In this document: positions 1-9,206 of the stretch, piece after piece
How the letters are laid out: each line of letters starts with the position of its first letter
Numbering within the stretch: position 1 is the first letter of the stretch
Notes under the pieces: generated by a model
Databases searched by the model: none
What the model saw: the letters and a program-made list of their open reading frames with translations, nothing else
Told to the model about the DNA's origin: nothing
Assembly: GCA_008690995.1 (NCBI GenBank)
Contig: VRMN01000022.1
Span: 1-64,000, forward strand
Source: Porphyridium purpureum
Taxonomy: Eukaryota > Rhodophyta > Bangiophyceae > Porphyridiales > Porphyridiaceae
Direction: 5' to 3'
DNA: 64,000 nt
Position numbers and translations under genes: made by a program

Positions 1-1215
1 GTGCTCGCTTGGCGGCTTGGGACTGACCGCAGTGGCAGACATTGCGCCGTTTGCGTTTGCCGCCGGCAGTCGTGCTGCCGCGCGCGTGGTGGACAACCCG
101 CCCGCACGCGTGTACCCTCCGTCGCTCGCGCAGTGGTGGCGAAGGTTTGACGGAGACGCACACGCCGTGGCGCAGTGGCGCCTGGAGCCAGACGAAGATG
201 TGGAAGCCCTGCTGGACTCGCAGGCACGTGGGAGCCGTCGCTTTTATCGACAATGGTGCTCAGATTGGTCCCACGCGCCGGCCCCGTCCGACCCAGACTT
301 TCACCGACGTCGCAGCGTCAGCTCGCCGCACGCGCTGGCGTGGCTCGGGATGCCGTCTGCCACGCAGCTGGCCGGCACGCACGGAAGCGCGCCGCTGGTC
401 ACCAGATGCATGGCGCGTGGCTGTGCGGCGCATGCTGCCGACCTGTCTGCGAGCCACGCAGCGCGGCGTTCCGGTAATCCCCGGCGCTATCGGGCAGTTC
501 GGATGCCGTCTGCGGGGCCGAGCTGGACCAACACGGTCACCCACGCGCTCAGGTGCCATCTCGGGCCGTCGCGGGTGCGGTGAAAGCGCACTGGTGGTCG
601 ACGCCGTGGCAGCATTTGCGCGCGCCACTTGGCGCCGGTGGAGCGCGAGGTGCACTATTCCCGGCGCGGCGGACTACGCCGGCCGGGGCGACCTGCGCGT
701 GGACAGCACGTGGGTCGATGTGGCAGTGGTGGTGCCGACCGCTTTACCGGCACCAGACTGGCAGCGGTCTGACGGAGCGGCACTCGCAGCGGCGGCGCGT
801 CGCCGAAGCAGGCCTCCTTCGGGCTGCTGCGCGCTTACGACGCACTGGCGTGTCGTTCCAGGCAGTCATTCTGGACACGTACGGCCGGCGCGAACAGTGT
901 GGAGCCGCGTTTCTGGAGACTCTGGTGGCGGCGTACATGCGGCACCGTGGAGTAAGCCAGATGCTGGCAAGCACGGCGCTCCACCGGTCGCTGTCGCTCG
1001 CGGTATACCGCTCGGTGGCGGCGGCGGTGCTTCTACGGCACCCGGGCCCGACTCTGTCAGTTGCCTCGCAGCACTGGCTGGAGACGGGCAGGCGCCTCTT
1101 TGTAGGCGAGGTACTCTCGGAATCGGAAGCAGAGTCGCACTGACTTTGCTGATACATAGGTAAAGTACTTAGGCCCTCTAGATTTATAATGTAAAACGAT
1201 TTCAGAGTAACCCTA
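1..1215 (+). mobile_element. R2-like non-LTR retrotransposon, copy 1 (3' part only)
   Basis: This is the 3' third of a non-LTR retrotransposon that begins left of the window. It matches 6943 to about 8146 of the second copy almost base for base, with scattered indels. It covers the region after the reverse transcriptase (the LGGLGLTAVAD stretch), the zinc-knuckle region and the restriction-like nuclease (DLRVDSTWVDVAVVVPT, then VSFQAVILDTYGRREQ). The nuclease motifs fall in different frames here, so this copy looks inactive. The untranslated tail after the stop at about 1141 runs to TTCAGAGTAACCCTAA at 1201-1216, with no poly(A). The element class is clear from its homology to the fuller copy. 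Confidence 0.85.
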
Positions 1216-1596
1216 ACCACATTACGGCAACGTGGATGCGCCAGCAAGTGTGCTTCTTTCAGGCTCGCGCGCGTGCACGCGTGCGCCAGATCCCGCCAGC
1301 AGGCGCTGACCGTCCTTTCGCGGGCTGTGTCCCTCGCTGTGTACCGCGCCGCCGCACATGGCATTCTTTTGCGGTACCCGGCGGGACACTCGGCCCTCAC
1401 TTCGAGCGGGCTGCGCTGGCTCCCCCATGTGACGAAAGCGCTCGGCTCCTCCGAACCGAGCACCCCAAGTCACGAGGCCGGCGTCCTCCATTTTGGCCCC
1501 GTGAGCTGATCCCAATTCAGCTCCAACCACGCTGAGTCCCCAACCCTCTGAATAAGTTAAATTTTGACAATAAACACAATTCAGAGTAACCCTAGA
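1216..1596 (+). mobile_element. 5'-truncated related non-LTR retrotransposon
   Basis: Only the last 380 bases of a second, diverged subfamily are present. The frame around 1273-1509 encodes LSRAVSLAVYRAAAHGILLR, clearly similar to the end of the nuclease region in the other copies (LHRSLSLAVYRSVAAAVLLR). Its tail is different (AACCCTCTGAATAAG at 1542 onward) but ends in the same TTCAGAGTAACCCTAGA. It abuts the end of copy 1 directly, in the same orientation, so the two form a head-to-tail array. Confidence 0.75.
1542..1596 (+). repeat. 55-bp retrotransposon tail, left copy
   Basis: This tail of the truncated element is repeated at 3150-3204 with a few mismatches, so the two copies flank the Tc1/mariner insertion as direct repeats. 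They are too long and too specific to be target duplications of the DNA transposon. They are best read as two tandem element tails that were already adjacent before the transposon jumped in. Confidence 0.8.
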
Positions 1597-1599
1597 GTA

Positions 1600-3148
1600 C
1601 ACTCCTGGCCAAGATGGTTGTCCCAGGTGCAATTTCAAGGTCTGAACTCCAGTTTTATAGTAAAAACGAGCGTTTTCATATAAAATCAATGTTTATACCT
1701 TTTTTAACATATTTTTGTTCCTCAGGTCAGAGGTAAGCGCGCGCTTTTGCGGGACCCCGTGAGGCCATGGAGGGGTTCAAGACATGTGCAAGAAGACCAG
1801 CGCATCTACTGCACTCGGGCATACGATCGCGACCAAGTCCAGCAACCGCAAGCATCGGAAATATGGCACCACGGCTCTCCGACTTTGAGAAAGGCCAGAT
1901 TGACGCTCTGCACCGGCTCTGTCTGACGCCGCGGGCCATTGCAGCACGCCTTCGTCCGCGACCAGACAAGACCCGACCATCGTACAAGACTGTGGAGCGA
2001 TTTCTGAAGAATCGAGGCAAGAAAAGGGTTTTCAAGAAGCCCGGACCGGCGCGGACAATATCGCCGAAATTGGAGCGTCGCCTGATTCGGCACGTCATTA
2101 CGGATAGATTGACGTCTGCACAGGCAGTGACGGAGCTGCAGCTTGCGTGCAGTGCGAGAACTGTTCGTCGTATCCTGCAGAGATCACCAGAGGTTCGTAT
2201 TATCGCACAGAGGCGAAAGTTCTTCATTTCGGAAAAGAACCGAGTCAAGCGGCTTGCATTTGCTCGAGAATACGTCCACAAGCCGCTATCGTTTTGGAAG
2301 AATGTCATCTTCTCGGATGAAAAGATCTTTCGGCTGGACGGGCCGCACGGGTACAACAAGACTTATCAGCGCACGCGAGGCCCTGAGCCCGCGCCAACCA
2401 TGCGTCGCCACAGTGGCGGAGGATCCGCGATGTTTTGGGGTGCCATGTCGTGGCACGGACTGAGTACGTTGCATCGTGTTCAAGGCTCGCTGAATGCCGA
2501 GCGATATCGGCAGGTTATGCTGAACGTCATGATGCCCTGGGCACTGGAACTGCCCTGGCGCCTTGATCAGCCGGATTGTCCATTCATATTTCAGCAAGAT
2601 AATGCGCCCGGACATGCAGCGCTGAGCACGCGCGAGCTGTTTGACACGGTCGGAATCGCACTACTTGATTGGCCAGCGCGGTCGCCGGACTTGAATCCAG
2701 TTGAGAATCTGTGGGCGATCGTTTCTCGCCGTGTGCATTGGCAGGGACGCCAGTTTATGCGCCTCGATGACATGCTTCCAGTTATCTATGACTGCTGGCG
2801 AACGGAAGCGCCAAAGTATGTTGAGGCACTTTTCGAGAGCATGCCCCGTCGCCTGCAAGCTTGCATCGACGCCGGTGGCCGTCAAACCAAGTACTAGTTT
2901 CGTTACTACAGTTAAATCTCTTCTCATAAGCGTGTTTGTCCTCATCAACCTGTTTTATTGTTTTTCTCTTTTTCGGCACTTCTCACACCTGTTGTTTTGT
3001 TCTACGATACCTTTGGACGCCCCTACCCATTTTCCGTGCCGCTGATTCTTTTCGTGCCATCAAAACAGACGACAACCTAGTCGAAAAGCCAAGTTATTCA
3101 CAAAAAACTTCATTTAATCCTGTGGGACAACTAACTTGGCCAGGACTG
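1600..3148 (+). mobile_element. Tc1/mariner-family DNA transposon
   Basis: The element is 1549 bp long, with 26-bp terminal inverted repeats at 1600-1625 (CACTCCTGGCCAAGATGG...) and 3123-3148 (on the reverse strand CAGTCCTGGCCAAGTTAG...), three mismatches between them. It is flanked by the TA dinucleotide at 1598-1599 and 3149-3150, the target duplication expected for this superfamily. It carries one intact transposase gene. Length, ends, target site and enzyme all agree, so it may be, or recently was, autonomous. It sits inside the tandem retrotransposon tails. Confidence 0.95.
1863..2897 (+). CDS. Tc1-like transposase (DD34E)
   Basis: This enzyme cuts and rejoins the ends of the surrounding DNA transposon. 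The N-terminal region is a helix-turn-helix DNA-binding segment (PRLSDFEKGQIDALH...), followed by a basic second helical region. The catalytic triad is visible: Asp in VIFSDEKIF, Asp in FQQDNAPGH, and Glu in SPDLNPVENLW, with 34 residues between the second Asp and the Glu, the Tc1 signature. I chose the ATG at 1863, giving 344 residues, the usual size for the family; an in-frame ATG at 1767 would add 32 residues that do not resemble the family. The frame is open throughout, with no break. It is the only intact gene in the left 8 kb. Confidence 0.93.
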   Translation: MAPRLSDFEKGQIDALHRLCLTPRAIAARLRPRPDKTRPSYKTVERFLKNRGKKRVFKKPGPARTISPKLERRLIRHVITDRLTSAQAVTELQLACSARTVRRILQRSPEVRIIAQRRKFFISEKNRVKRLAFAREYVHKPLSFWKNVIFSDEKIFRLDGPHGYNKTYQRTRGPEPAPTMRRHSGGGSAMFWGAMSWHGLSTLHRVQGSLNAERYRQVMLNVMMPWALELPWRLDQPDCPFIFQQDNAPGHAALSTRELFDTVGIALLDWPARSPDLNPVENLWAIVSRRVHWQGRQFMRLDDMLPVIYDCWRTEAPKYVEALFESMPRRLQACIDAGGRQTKY

Positions 3149-3149
3149 T

Positions 3150-3204
3150 AACCCTCTGAATAAGTTAAATTTTAACAATAAACTCGATTCAGAGTAACCC
3201 TAGA
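3150..3204 (+). repeat. 55-bp retrotransposon tail, right copy
   Basis: This is a severely 5'-truncated element, essentially only the tail, ending GATTCAGAGTAACCCTAGA. Before the transposon inserted, it directly followed the tail at 1542-1596. Its 5' junction reads GAGTAACCCTCTGAATAAG, so the truncation point coincides with the telomere-like TAACCCT motif. Confidence 0.75.
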
Positions 3205-3336
3205 AGTAACCCTACGCATGCAGAGCCGGGGCCGGACGGACACACGGGCTCAGCGCTGCAGTCCATTCGTTCCCGGGTTGAGCAACGGCTCGCCGGAGAC
3301 CGTGACGACGGTGACGCCGCGACCGGTGACGAGGCC

Positions 3337-4131
3337 ATGCCGTCAGCTGGGTCAGACTCTCAAGGCGAACCGGACGGAGGACAGCTCGTCGACGCTGCAG
3401 GCGGCTCTGCTCAGCCAGATGCCGCCCTTTCACGCAGCGCCGAGTCTGTGGTCGGCGATGCAGAGGCTTCAGATGCCCCCGGACGCAAGAATGATGCTGC
3501 TCCGGGGATGGCCCACGCTAAGCGACCCGCCGCTGCCGCGTTATCGCGCACGGTGTCTCCGTCCCGGGCTACTCTGCCCAAGCGTTCCCGGGCGGCTGCA
3601 GAAGTGCCTAGCGTGACGGCGGAAGCAGCGCAGCAAGAGTCTGCAGCAGACAGAGGCGTCGCGCAGGCGCAGCAGAACAGTGCGGGTCTGAGCACTGCCG
3701 CCTGTCTGTTGAATGACGCTGTGCAGCATGCACCAGTCGCCGGAACTTCTGACGCCGGCGACTCGAGCCGTTCCAGCTCGGACGAGGCGCTGCGCTGCCG
3801 TTTCCGGCCTGCTTGTTCCGAGCGGCGCGAGGCAAGTATGGTGCGCCACGCAACCAAGTGCCACCGTGGCGCGCATCACGCGGTCTCGACAGACGCGCTT
3901 GCCGAGGCAGGACTCGCTGCAGACCCGTGTGGAGCATGGCATGCGCTCAGCGGCTCTGCGCACTCTCGGGACCAGCACCGCGCACGCTGCATGCAGTGCA
4001 AGACGGCCCACGCCCACCGTTCCGCAGTGGGCCGTGCCAGCGGCCAAGAGTTTGCCGCTCCCGCACTTCCGGAGGTCCACGCTGTGACTCCGGCTCCCTC
4101 GGCGGCTTCGCCCTTCGGGGCTCATGAGTGA
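3337..4131 (+). CDS. Retrotransposon ORF1, zinc-finger protein
   Basis: This frame of 264 residues is rich in Ala, Ser and Arg. Residues around 150-230 hold zinc-binding patterns: CRFRPACSERR... with His/Cys about ten residues on, then CGAWHALSGSAHSRDQHRARC. The segment DALAEAGLAADPCGAW is echoed in ORF2 (DALRAVGLARRACGAM), so the two ORFs share a duplicated finger module. A nucleic-acid-binding role in the retrotransposition particle is likely by analogy. It overlaps the ORF2 start by eight bases (ATGAGTGA at 4124-4131), an arrangement suited to coupled re-initiation, which is inference. The start is the first ATG of the frame. Confidence 0.65.
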   Translation: MPSAGSDSQGEPDGGQLVDAAGGSAQPDAALSRSAESVVGDAEASDAPGRKNDAAPGMAHAKRPAAAALSRTVSPSRATLPKRSRAAAEVPSVTAEAAQQESAADRGVAQAQQNSAGLSTAACLLNDAVQHAPVAGTSDAGDSSRSSSDEALRCRFRPACSERREASMVRHATKCHRGAHHAVSTDALAEAGLAADPCGAWHALSGSAHSRDQHRARCMQCKTAHAHRSAVGRASGQEFAAPALPEVHAVTPAPSAASPFGAHE

Positions 4132-7100
4132 GACACTTTCTGACTCGTGGGAAGGGCCCGGTCCGCGCGGCGCAAGTCTTCTAGCCTCAAGTGAGGAAAG
4201 CGACGCGGAATGGGCTCCCGCACGCCCCCGCGCTCGTCGAGCGTCTGGGCGAGGCCGGCTACAAAGTCGGCCGGGTGGACCAGTGGAACTGCGTGAGCGT
4301 GCTGGTCCTGCGCGAGAGAGTGCGGTGGTGGATGCGCACATCTCCAGCTCTAGGGTGCTGGCAGCCACGCACGCGCCAGTGGCATCTCCGCACAGTGTCG
4401 CAGACTCGGCAGACGGTCGCGCCACACGTCGGTCCGCACGACGACCGCGCCAGCGTGCGGGGCCTGCCGCACACATAGCGGTCAGGGATGCCGTGCTTGG
4501 CCACAGCGCATCTGTTCGCAGCTCTGCTCGCATGCTCCGTCCGGCGGGCTTTGACATTTCGCGACGCAGCGTGGCTCGGATGGCGCAGCTCGAAGCGCCG
4601 CACGCATGTCCGGCCGCCGAGTGCATGCGACGCTACCAGAGTGCGGCTCAGCTGGGCAAGCACTGGCGTGCGGCACATCCGACGGAGCCAGCGAGTGCCG
4701 AGCTTCTGTCCAGCCTGCACTTGAGGCGAAACGCGTGCGGATGGGCGGTGCGCGACGTGCAGCCCCAAGACGCGTGCCAGTGTCCAGCGTGCCGAGCGCT
4801 GTGGAACGCGTGCCCCGTGGCAGGCTGTGAGGCCTCGTGGGCCGAGCCAGCTGGGCTGCTGCGGCACTTGGCGGGCAGTAATCACTCGGCTGAAACACTT
4901 GCCGCAGTGCCACCGGACGCGCTCAGAGCGGTTGGGCTGGCACGCCGGGCGTGCGGCGCGATGTGCTTGCTGCCTGCGCTGTCCGTGCGCCACCAGCGCA
5001 GTCGATGCCGGATCCTGCGCGTTGTGCTGTGGCATTCGAAGGGCACGGCGGTCGCGTGCAGTCTGCAGCGAGCGGGCGCAAGCGGAGCATGACACTCGCA
5101 GTGGCTCCGACACGGCCGCAGACACGCATGTGTCGACGGCGCGTCACGCCGCTGCGCATCCGCCGTCGCCGCTGCTCGACGCCCCCATACTCACCATTCT
5201 TCAAACGGTAGATTGGGTGCTGGGGCTGCGCGTGCGCACGTGGAAGCGCGTACCGGCAAAGTTTGCGCCGGACGTTGCGCTCGAGTTCAGCAGCATGCTC
5301 ACGGAGCTGGCCGAAGCCGCGTCCGAGGCCGCACAAGTCCGCGCGCTCGGAAAGCTGTGGGTGTTTCCGACTTTGGTGCTGTGCCTGCCCATGGAGCGCC
5401 AGAGCACGCGCGCGCGGGCAAGATACCTGGCGACGCGGCTCAAGATGTGGCGCTCCGATGCGCTCGAGCCACTGCTCGACTCGGTGCCTGTGGTGGACGG
5501 TCAACACCTCAGACCCATACCACCAGAGGCCGTGGAGCACCGCATCGTGCAGCATGTGCGCGCCAACCACATTGGCGCCGCGGCGCGACTGGTCGAGTCG
5601 GCGGGTGTGCACGACGTCACGGACTCGGTGCTGGCGCGCTTGCGCGAGCTGCATCCAGAGGCAGGGGCTCGCAGCGGCAGCCACGACGCAGCGCTCGTCG
5701 CACCAGTCGAGTCGGTCAGTATCGACCAGCTGCAGTGCATGCGCGTGCCGTGGGACGCGCAGGCGGTGCGCAAGTCCATTCTGGCCATTCCGCACACCAG
5801 CGGGTGCGGACCGTCGCGGTGGTCCATAGGCGTGCTGCAGCAGGTCATCCGCACGCCCGTGGCGGGTGACACGGCGCTCGGGGCCGTGGCTCTCGCGTTC
5901 AAGCGCATCGCCAGTGTTGGTCTGCATCCGCAAGCTGGCGCGCTGTGGAGCCACGCACGCCTCATCCCGCTCAAGAAGAAGGACGGCGGCGTCCGACCGA
6001 TTGCAGTGGGCGAGCTGCTGCGGCGCGTGCTGGGCAAGCTGGTGCTGGCACACCTGGGCAGCGACGCAGCCGAGTCGCTCCGGCCCGACCAGTACGGCGT
6101 GGGACGCCCGGCCGGGCTCGAAGGCGCGGTGCTGGGGACGCGCCTTGCCGCGATGCAGAGTCCAGCACACAGCCATTGCTGCTCGTCGACATTGCGAACG
6201 CGTTCAACTGCGTCGACCGGCCCCACGCTGATGCGCATCGTGCAGGGCCGTTTCCCCGCGCTGTGGCCGCTGGTGCGCTCAACGTACGCGCATCCGGCTC
6301 CGCTGCGAGTGGGCGCCCATGTGCTGGCCAGCGCGTGCGGCGTGCAGCAAGGCGACCCGCTGGGGCCCTTGCTGTTCTCGCTGGTGCTGCACAAGGTGCT
6401 GGCAGACACCGAGTCGCCGGGTCTGTCGTCGTTCTGGTACTTGGACGACGGCAGCATTGTGGGGCCGCTCGCGCAGCTGGAAGGCTTCCTGGACGCCTTT
6501 TCGAGCGACGCGGCCGCGTACGGCATGCGCGTGAACCGCACCAAGACGCAGCTGGTGCTTCCGCCAGGAACGCAACCGGCAGTCGTGCCCGCGGGGCTCG
6601 CCGACCTGCCGCGTCTGGCGTGGGACCAAGCACAGCTGCTCGGTGTGCCGCTCGACTTTACCGGCAGTGGCGAGTCGCTCGTGCCGATCACCAACGCGAG
6701 CGCGCAGGTGCTCCAGCTGGCGGAGCAGGTGGCCAAGCTCAGCCACCCCGAAGAGGCGTTCTACCTCCTGCGGGGCAGCGTCGGGCCAAAGCGCCTGATG
6801 CACCTGGCGCGCACCATGCCTCCGCCCGTCGTGACTCGCATCTTTGCCGAGTTTGACCGCGCGTGGCGCAGCATTGTCGCGCGCGCGCTGGGTGTGATGG
6901 CACACGAGGTCGGCGAGCCGTGCAACGCCGAGTGGCGGCTGCCGTGCTCGCTTGGCGGCTTGGGACTGACCGCGGTGGCAGACATTGCGCCGTTTGCGTT
7001 TGCCGCCGGCAGTCGTGCTGCCGCGCGCGTGGTGGACAACCCGCCCGCACGCGTGTACCCTCCGTCGCTCGCGCAGTGGTGGCGAACGTTTGACGGAGAC

Positions 7101-8076
7101 GCACACGCCGTGGCGCAGTGGCGCTTGGAGCCAGACGAAGATGTGGAAGCCCTGCTGGACTCGCAGGCACGTGGGAGCCGTCGCTTTTATCGACAATTGT
7201 GCTCAGATTGGTCCCACGCGCCGGCCCCGTCCGACCAGACTTTCACCGACGTCGCAGCGTCAGCTCGCCGCACCGCGCTGGCGTGGCAGCTCGGGATGCC
7301 GTCTGCCGCAGCTGGCCACGGCACGCACGGAAGATGCGCCGCTGAGTCAGATGCATGGCGGCGCGTGGCTGTGCGGCACATGCTGGGCCTGTCTGCAACC
7401 CGCAGCGCAGCGTTCCGGTATCCCGGCGCTATCAGCGCAGTTCGGATGCCGTCTGCGGGGCCGAGCTGGACCAGCACGGTCACCACGCGCTCAAAGTGCC
7501 ATCTCGGGCCGTCGCGGTACGGTCAGCACGCACTGGTGGTCGACGCCGTGGCAGCATTTGCGCGCGCCGCTGGCTTGCCAGTGGAGCGCGGGTGCCTGCT
7601 TCCGGCGCGGCAGACTTGCGCCAACCGGGCGACCTGCGCGTGGACAGCACGTGGGTCGATGTGGCGGTGGTGGTGCCGACCGCACCGGCACCAGGCGGTC
7701 CGACGGAGCGGCACTCGCGGCAGCGGCGCGTCGCAAGCAGGCCTCCTTCCAGGCTGCTGCGCGCACTGGCGACGCTGCTGGCGTGTCGTTCCAGGCGGTC
7801 ATTCTGGACACGTACGGCCGGCGCGAACAGTGTGGAGCCGCGTTTCTGGAGACTCTGGTGGCGGCGTACATGCGGCACCGTGGAGTAAGCCAGATGCTGG
7901 CAAGCACGGCGCTCCACCGGTCGCTGTCGCTCGCGGTATACCGCTCGGTGGCGGCGGCGGTGCTTCTACGGCACCCGGGCCCGACTCTGCCAGTTGCCTC
8001 GCAGCACTGGCTGGAGACGGGCAGGCGCCTCTTTGTAGGCGAGGTACTCTCGGAATCGGAAGCAGAGTCGCACTGA
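4124..8076 (+). pseudogene. Retrotransposon ORF2: zinc fingers, reverse transcriptase, restriction-like nuclease
   Basis: Two C2H2 fingers lie near 4607-4690 (C-x4-C-x12-H-x4-H) and 4810-4890. The reverse transcriptase follows in another frame: LIPLKKKDGGVRPIAVGELL, QQGDPLGPLLFSLVLHKVL, the catalytic WYLDDGSIVG near 6437, and GMRVNRTKTQLVLPPG. Motif A (LLLVDIANAFNCVDR, near 6177-6222) is in a different frame from its neighbours, so two compensating indels bracket it. The C-terminal part holds CGAELDQHGHHALKC-type knuckle residues (about 7455-7500), DLRVDSTWVDVAVVV (about 7632-7676) and ARRKQASF (about 7726), the D...DxV...K pattern of a restriction-like endonuclease. At least four frame changes occur between 4.9 and 7.8 kb. 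They could be real decay or partly assembly error. Confidence 0.8.
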
Positions 8077-8150
8077 CTTTGCTGATACATAGGTAAAGTA
8101 CTTAGGCCCTCTAGATTTATAATGTAAAACGATTTCAGAGTAACCCTAGA

Positions 8151-8714
8151 GGCTGGCCACGTTGCGAAGCGCGAGGCGGAGTAGCGCGCAGGGCAATGAC
8201 CATGTAGGCTGCTTTTGCTCGGGCCGTGCCATTCTCATGCGCGGTAGTTCAGAGGGCGATGCCGAGCGCGTCAAAATATACCAATGTCGGCGAGCACCAC
8301 GTGCCTGCGCTTGCGCGCCGTGGAGACCTTACCGCTGTTCGCAACGCTGCTTGCTTCTCTACATCTCGTCTGAAACGGCCTCGCAACAGAGCTTCCCGGC
8401 CTTATGCACAGAACAAGGTTTTGGCAAACTTTCCATTTCGCACGCGCACACACCCTCCGATACATGTAATCTGCATGTGTAGCCCTCGCTACAATCACAG
8501 CATTGACCAAAAGCGAATTCCGTCAACGTCCTGCGTCTGGTACGTACATCTTTTTCGGCCATGCACGCCTCTCGAACTGGTAACTGCGCAGGTGTATTCA
8601 ACTCAGCAACGATCATGTCAAGCATGTCGCTCTGTCCGGCCTTGTCCGCATTCGCCTCCTCCGCGCTCGCCTTGATATTACGCATCGAAGAATTCGTGCA
8701 GCCCTGGGTAAGCT
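8151..8714. other. Region between elements, no gene seen
   Basis: These 560 bases lie between the retrotransposon array and the copia element. Short open frames occur on both strands but none resembles a known family, and composition is unremarkable. Together with 14373-14854 this is one original stretch split by the copia insertion; rejoining the two flanks on the minus strand gives no longer recognisable protein. Confidence 0.5.
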
Positions 8715-8719
8715 GTCAA

Positions 8720-9039
8720 TGTCATGAATTTCCAGTCATAATCTCGTCTACCCGACAGGATCAGCTTGAATGGTTCATTCTCGCCTATATAGCATAGGCG
8801 TCGTATTTGTCTTCGGAGGTCAAAGTGTCGGACGAGGCAAGGAGATAGATAAGACTTTTATTGCGTGGAGATAAACACCTTTTGCAAAGTACAAGGTGAG
8901 CGCCTGAGGGTAATAACATACCGCTCCGTGCTCGTGCTTGCGCACGCCCGTGGCTAGACAGCTGGCGGACGTGTTACCGATTTGTCTCAGTGCAATCTGA
9001 AGAACTCCTTCCGGGACGCAACCCGTGATTTTTGCGACA
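8720..9039 (+). repeat. 5' LTR of the copia element
   Basis: The LTR is 320 bp, with TG...CA termini. A hairpin-like TATA region, GCCTATATAGCATAGGC, lies at 8783-8799 and is the likely core promoter; downstream it runs through a T-rich and purine-rich leader. It is nearly identical to 14048-14367. Confidence 0.95.
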
Positions 9040-9206
9040 ATCGCGATCTCGCTAGTGATCTTTTTTGCTTGTGATAGTTTGCGAGCACTTCGCCTCTGTT
9101 TGTGGGAGGCTTCTACAAGTGTAGGTGCGTTGCTGTGGTTTGGAGAACTGCTGAGTCTGTCGGAGATCCCTCGTGTTCCTTGTGTGTGTTCGGTTTTTAC
9201 GCTGTT

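Larger units (their letters stand above)
3205..8150 (+). mobile_element. R2-like non-LTR retrotransposon, copy 2 (near full length)
   Basis: This copy of about 4.95 kb starts after AGTAACCCTA at 3205-3214 and ends with TTCAGAGTAACCCTAGA at 8134-8150. The layout is: a zinc-finger ORF1 (3337-4131), then a long ORF2 with two C2H2 fingers, a reverse transcriptase and a C-terminal knuckle plus restriction-like nuclease. That arrangement is the R2/CRE-type class, which usually inserts at fixed sites. There is no apurinic endonuclease domain and no poly(A) tail. ORF2 is spread over several frames, so the copy looks inactive as written. Confidence 0.88.

Noticed and set aside
1542-3204. The 55-bp direct repeats as LTRs of a small element around the transposase
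   Set aside because: The transposase, inverted ends and TA duplication define a Tc1/mariner element between them, and the same sequence is the tail of a non-LTR retrotransposon.
3541-4626. 361-residue minus-strand open frame
   Set aside because: Antisense shadow of the GC-rich retrotransposon ORFs; composition is Arg/Ala/Cys-heavy and no motif is present.
4923-7196. Long minus-strand frames opposite the reverse transcriptase
   Set aside because: Mirror frames of GC-rich coding sequence; the plus strand carries the reverse-transcriptase motifs.
8226-8685. 149- and 108-residue frames on either strand
   Set aside because: No family resemblance, and they overlap each other on opposite strands.
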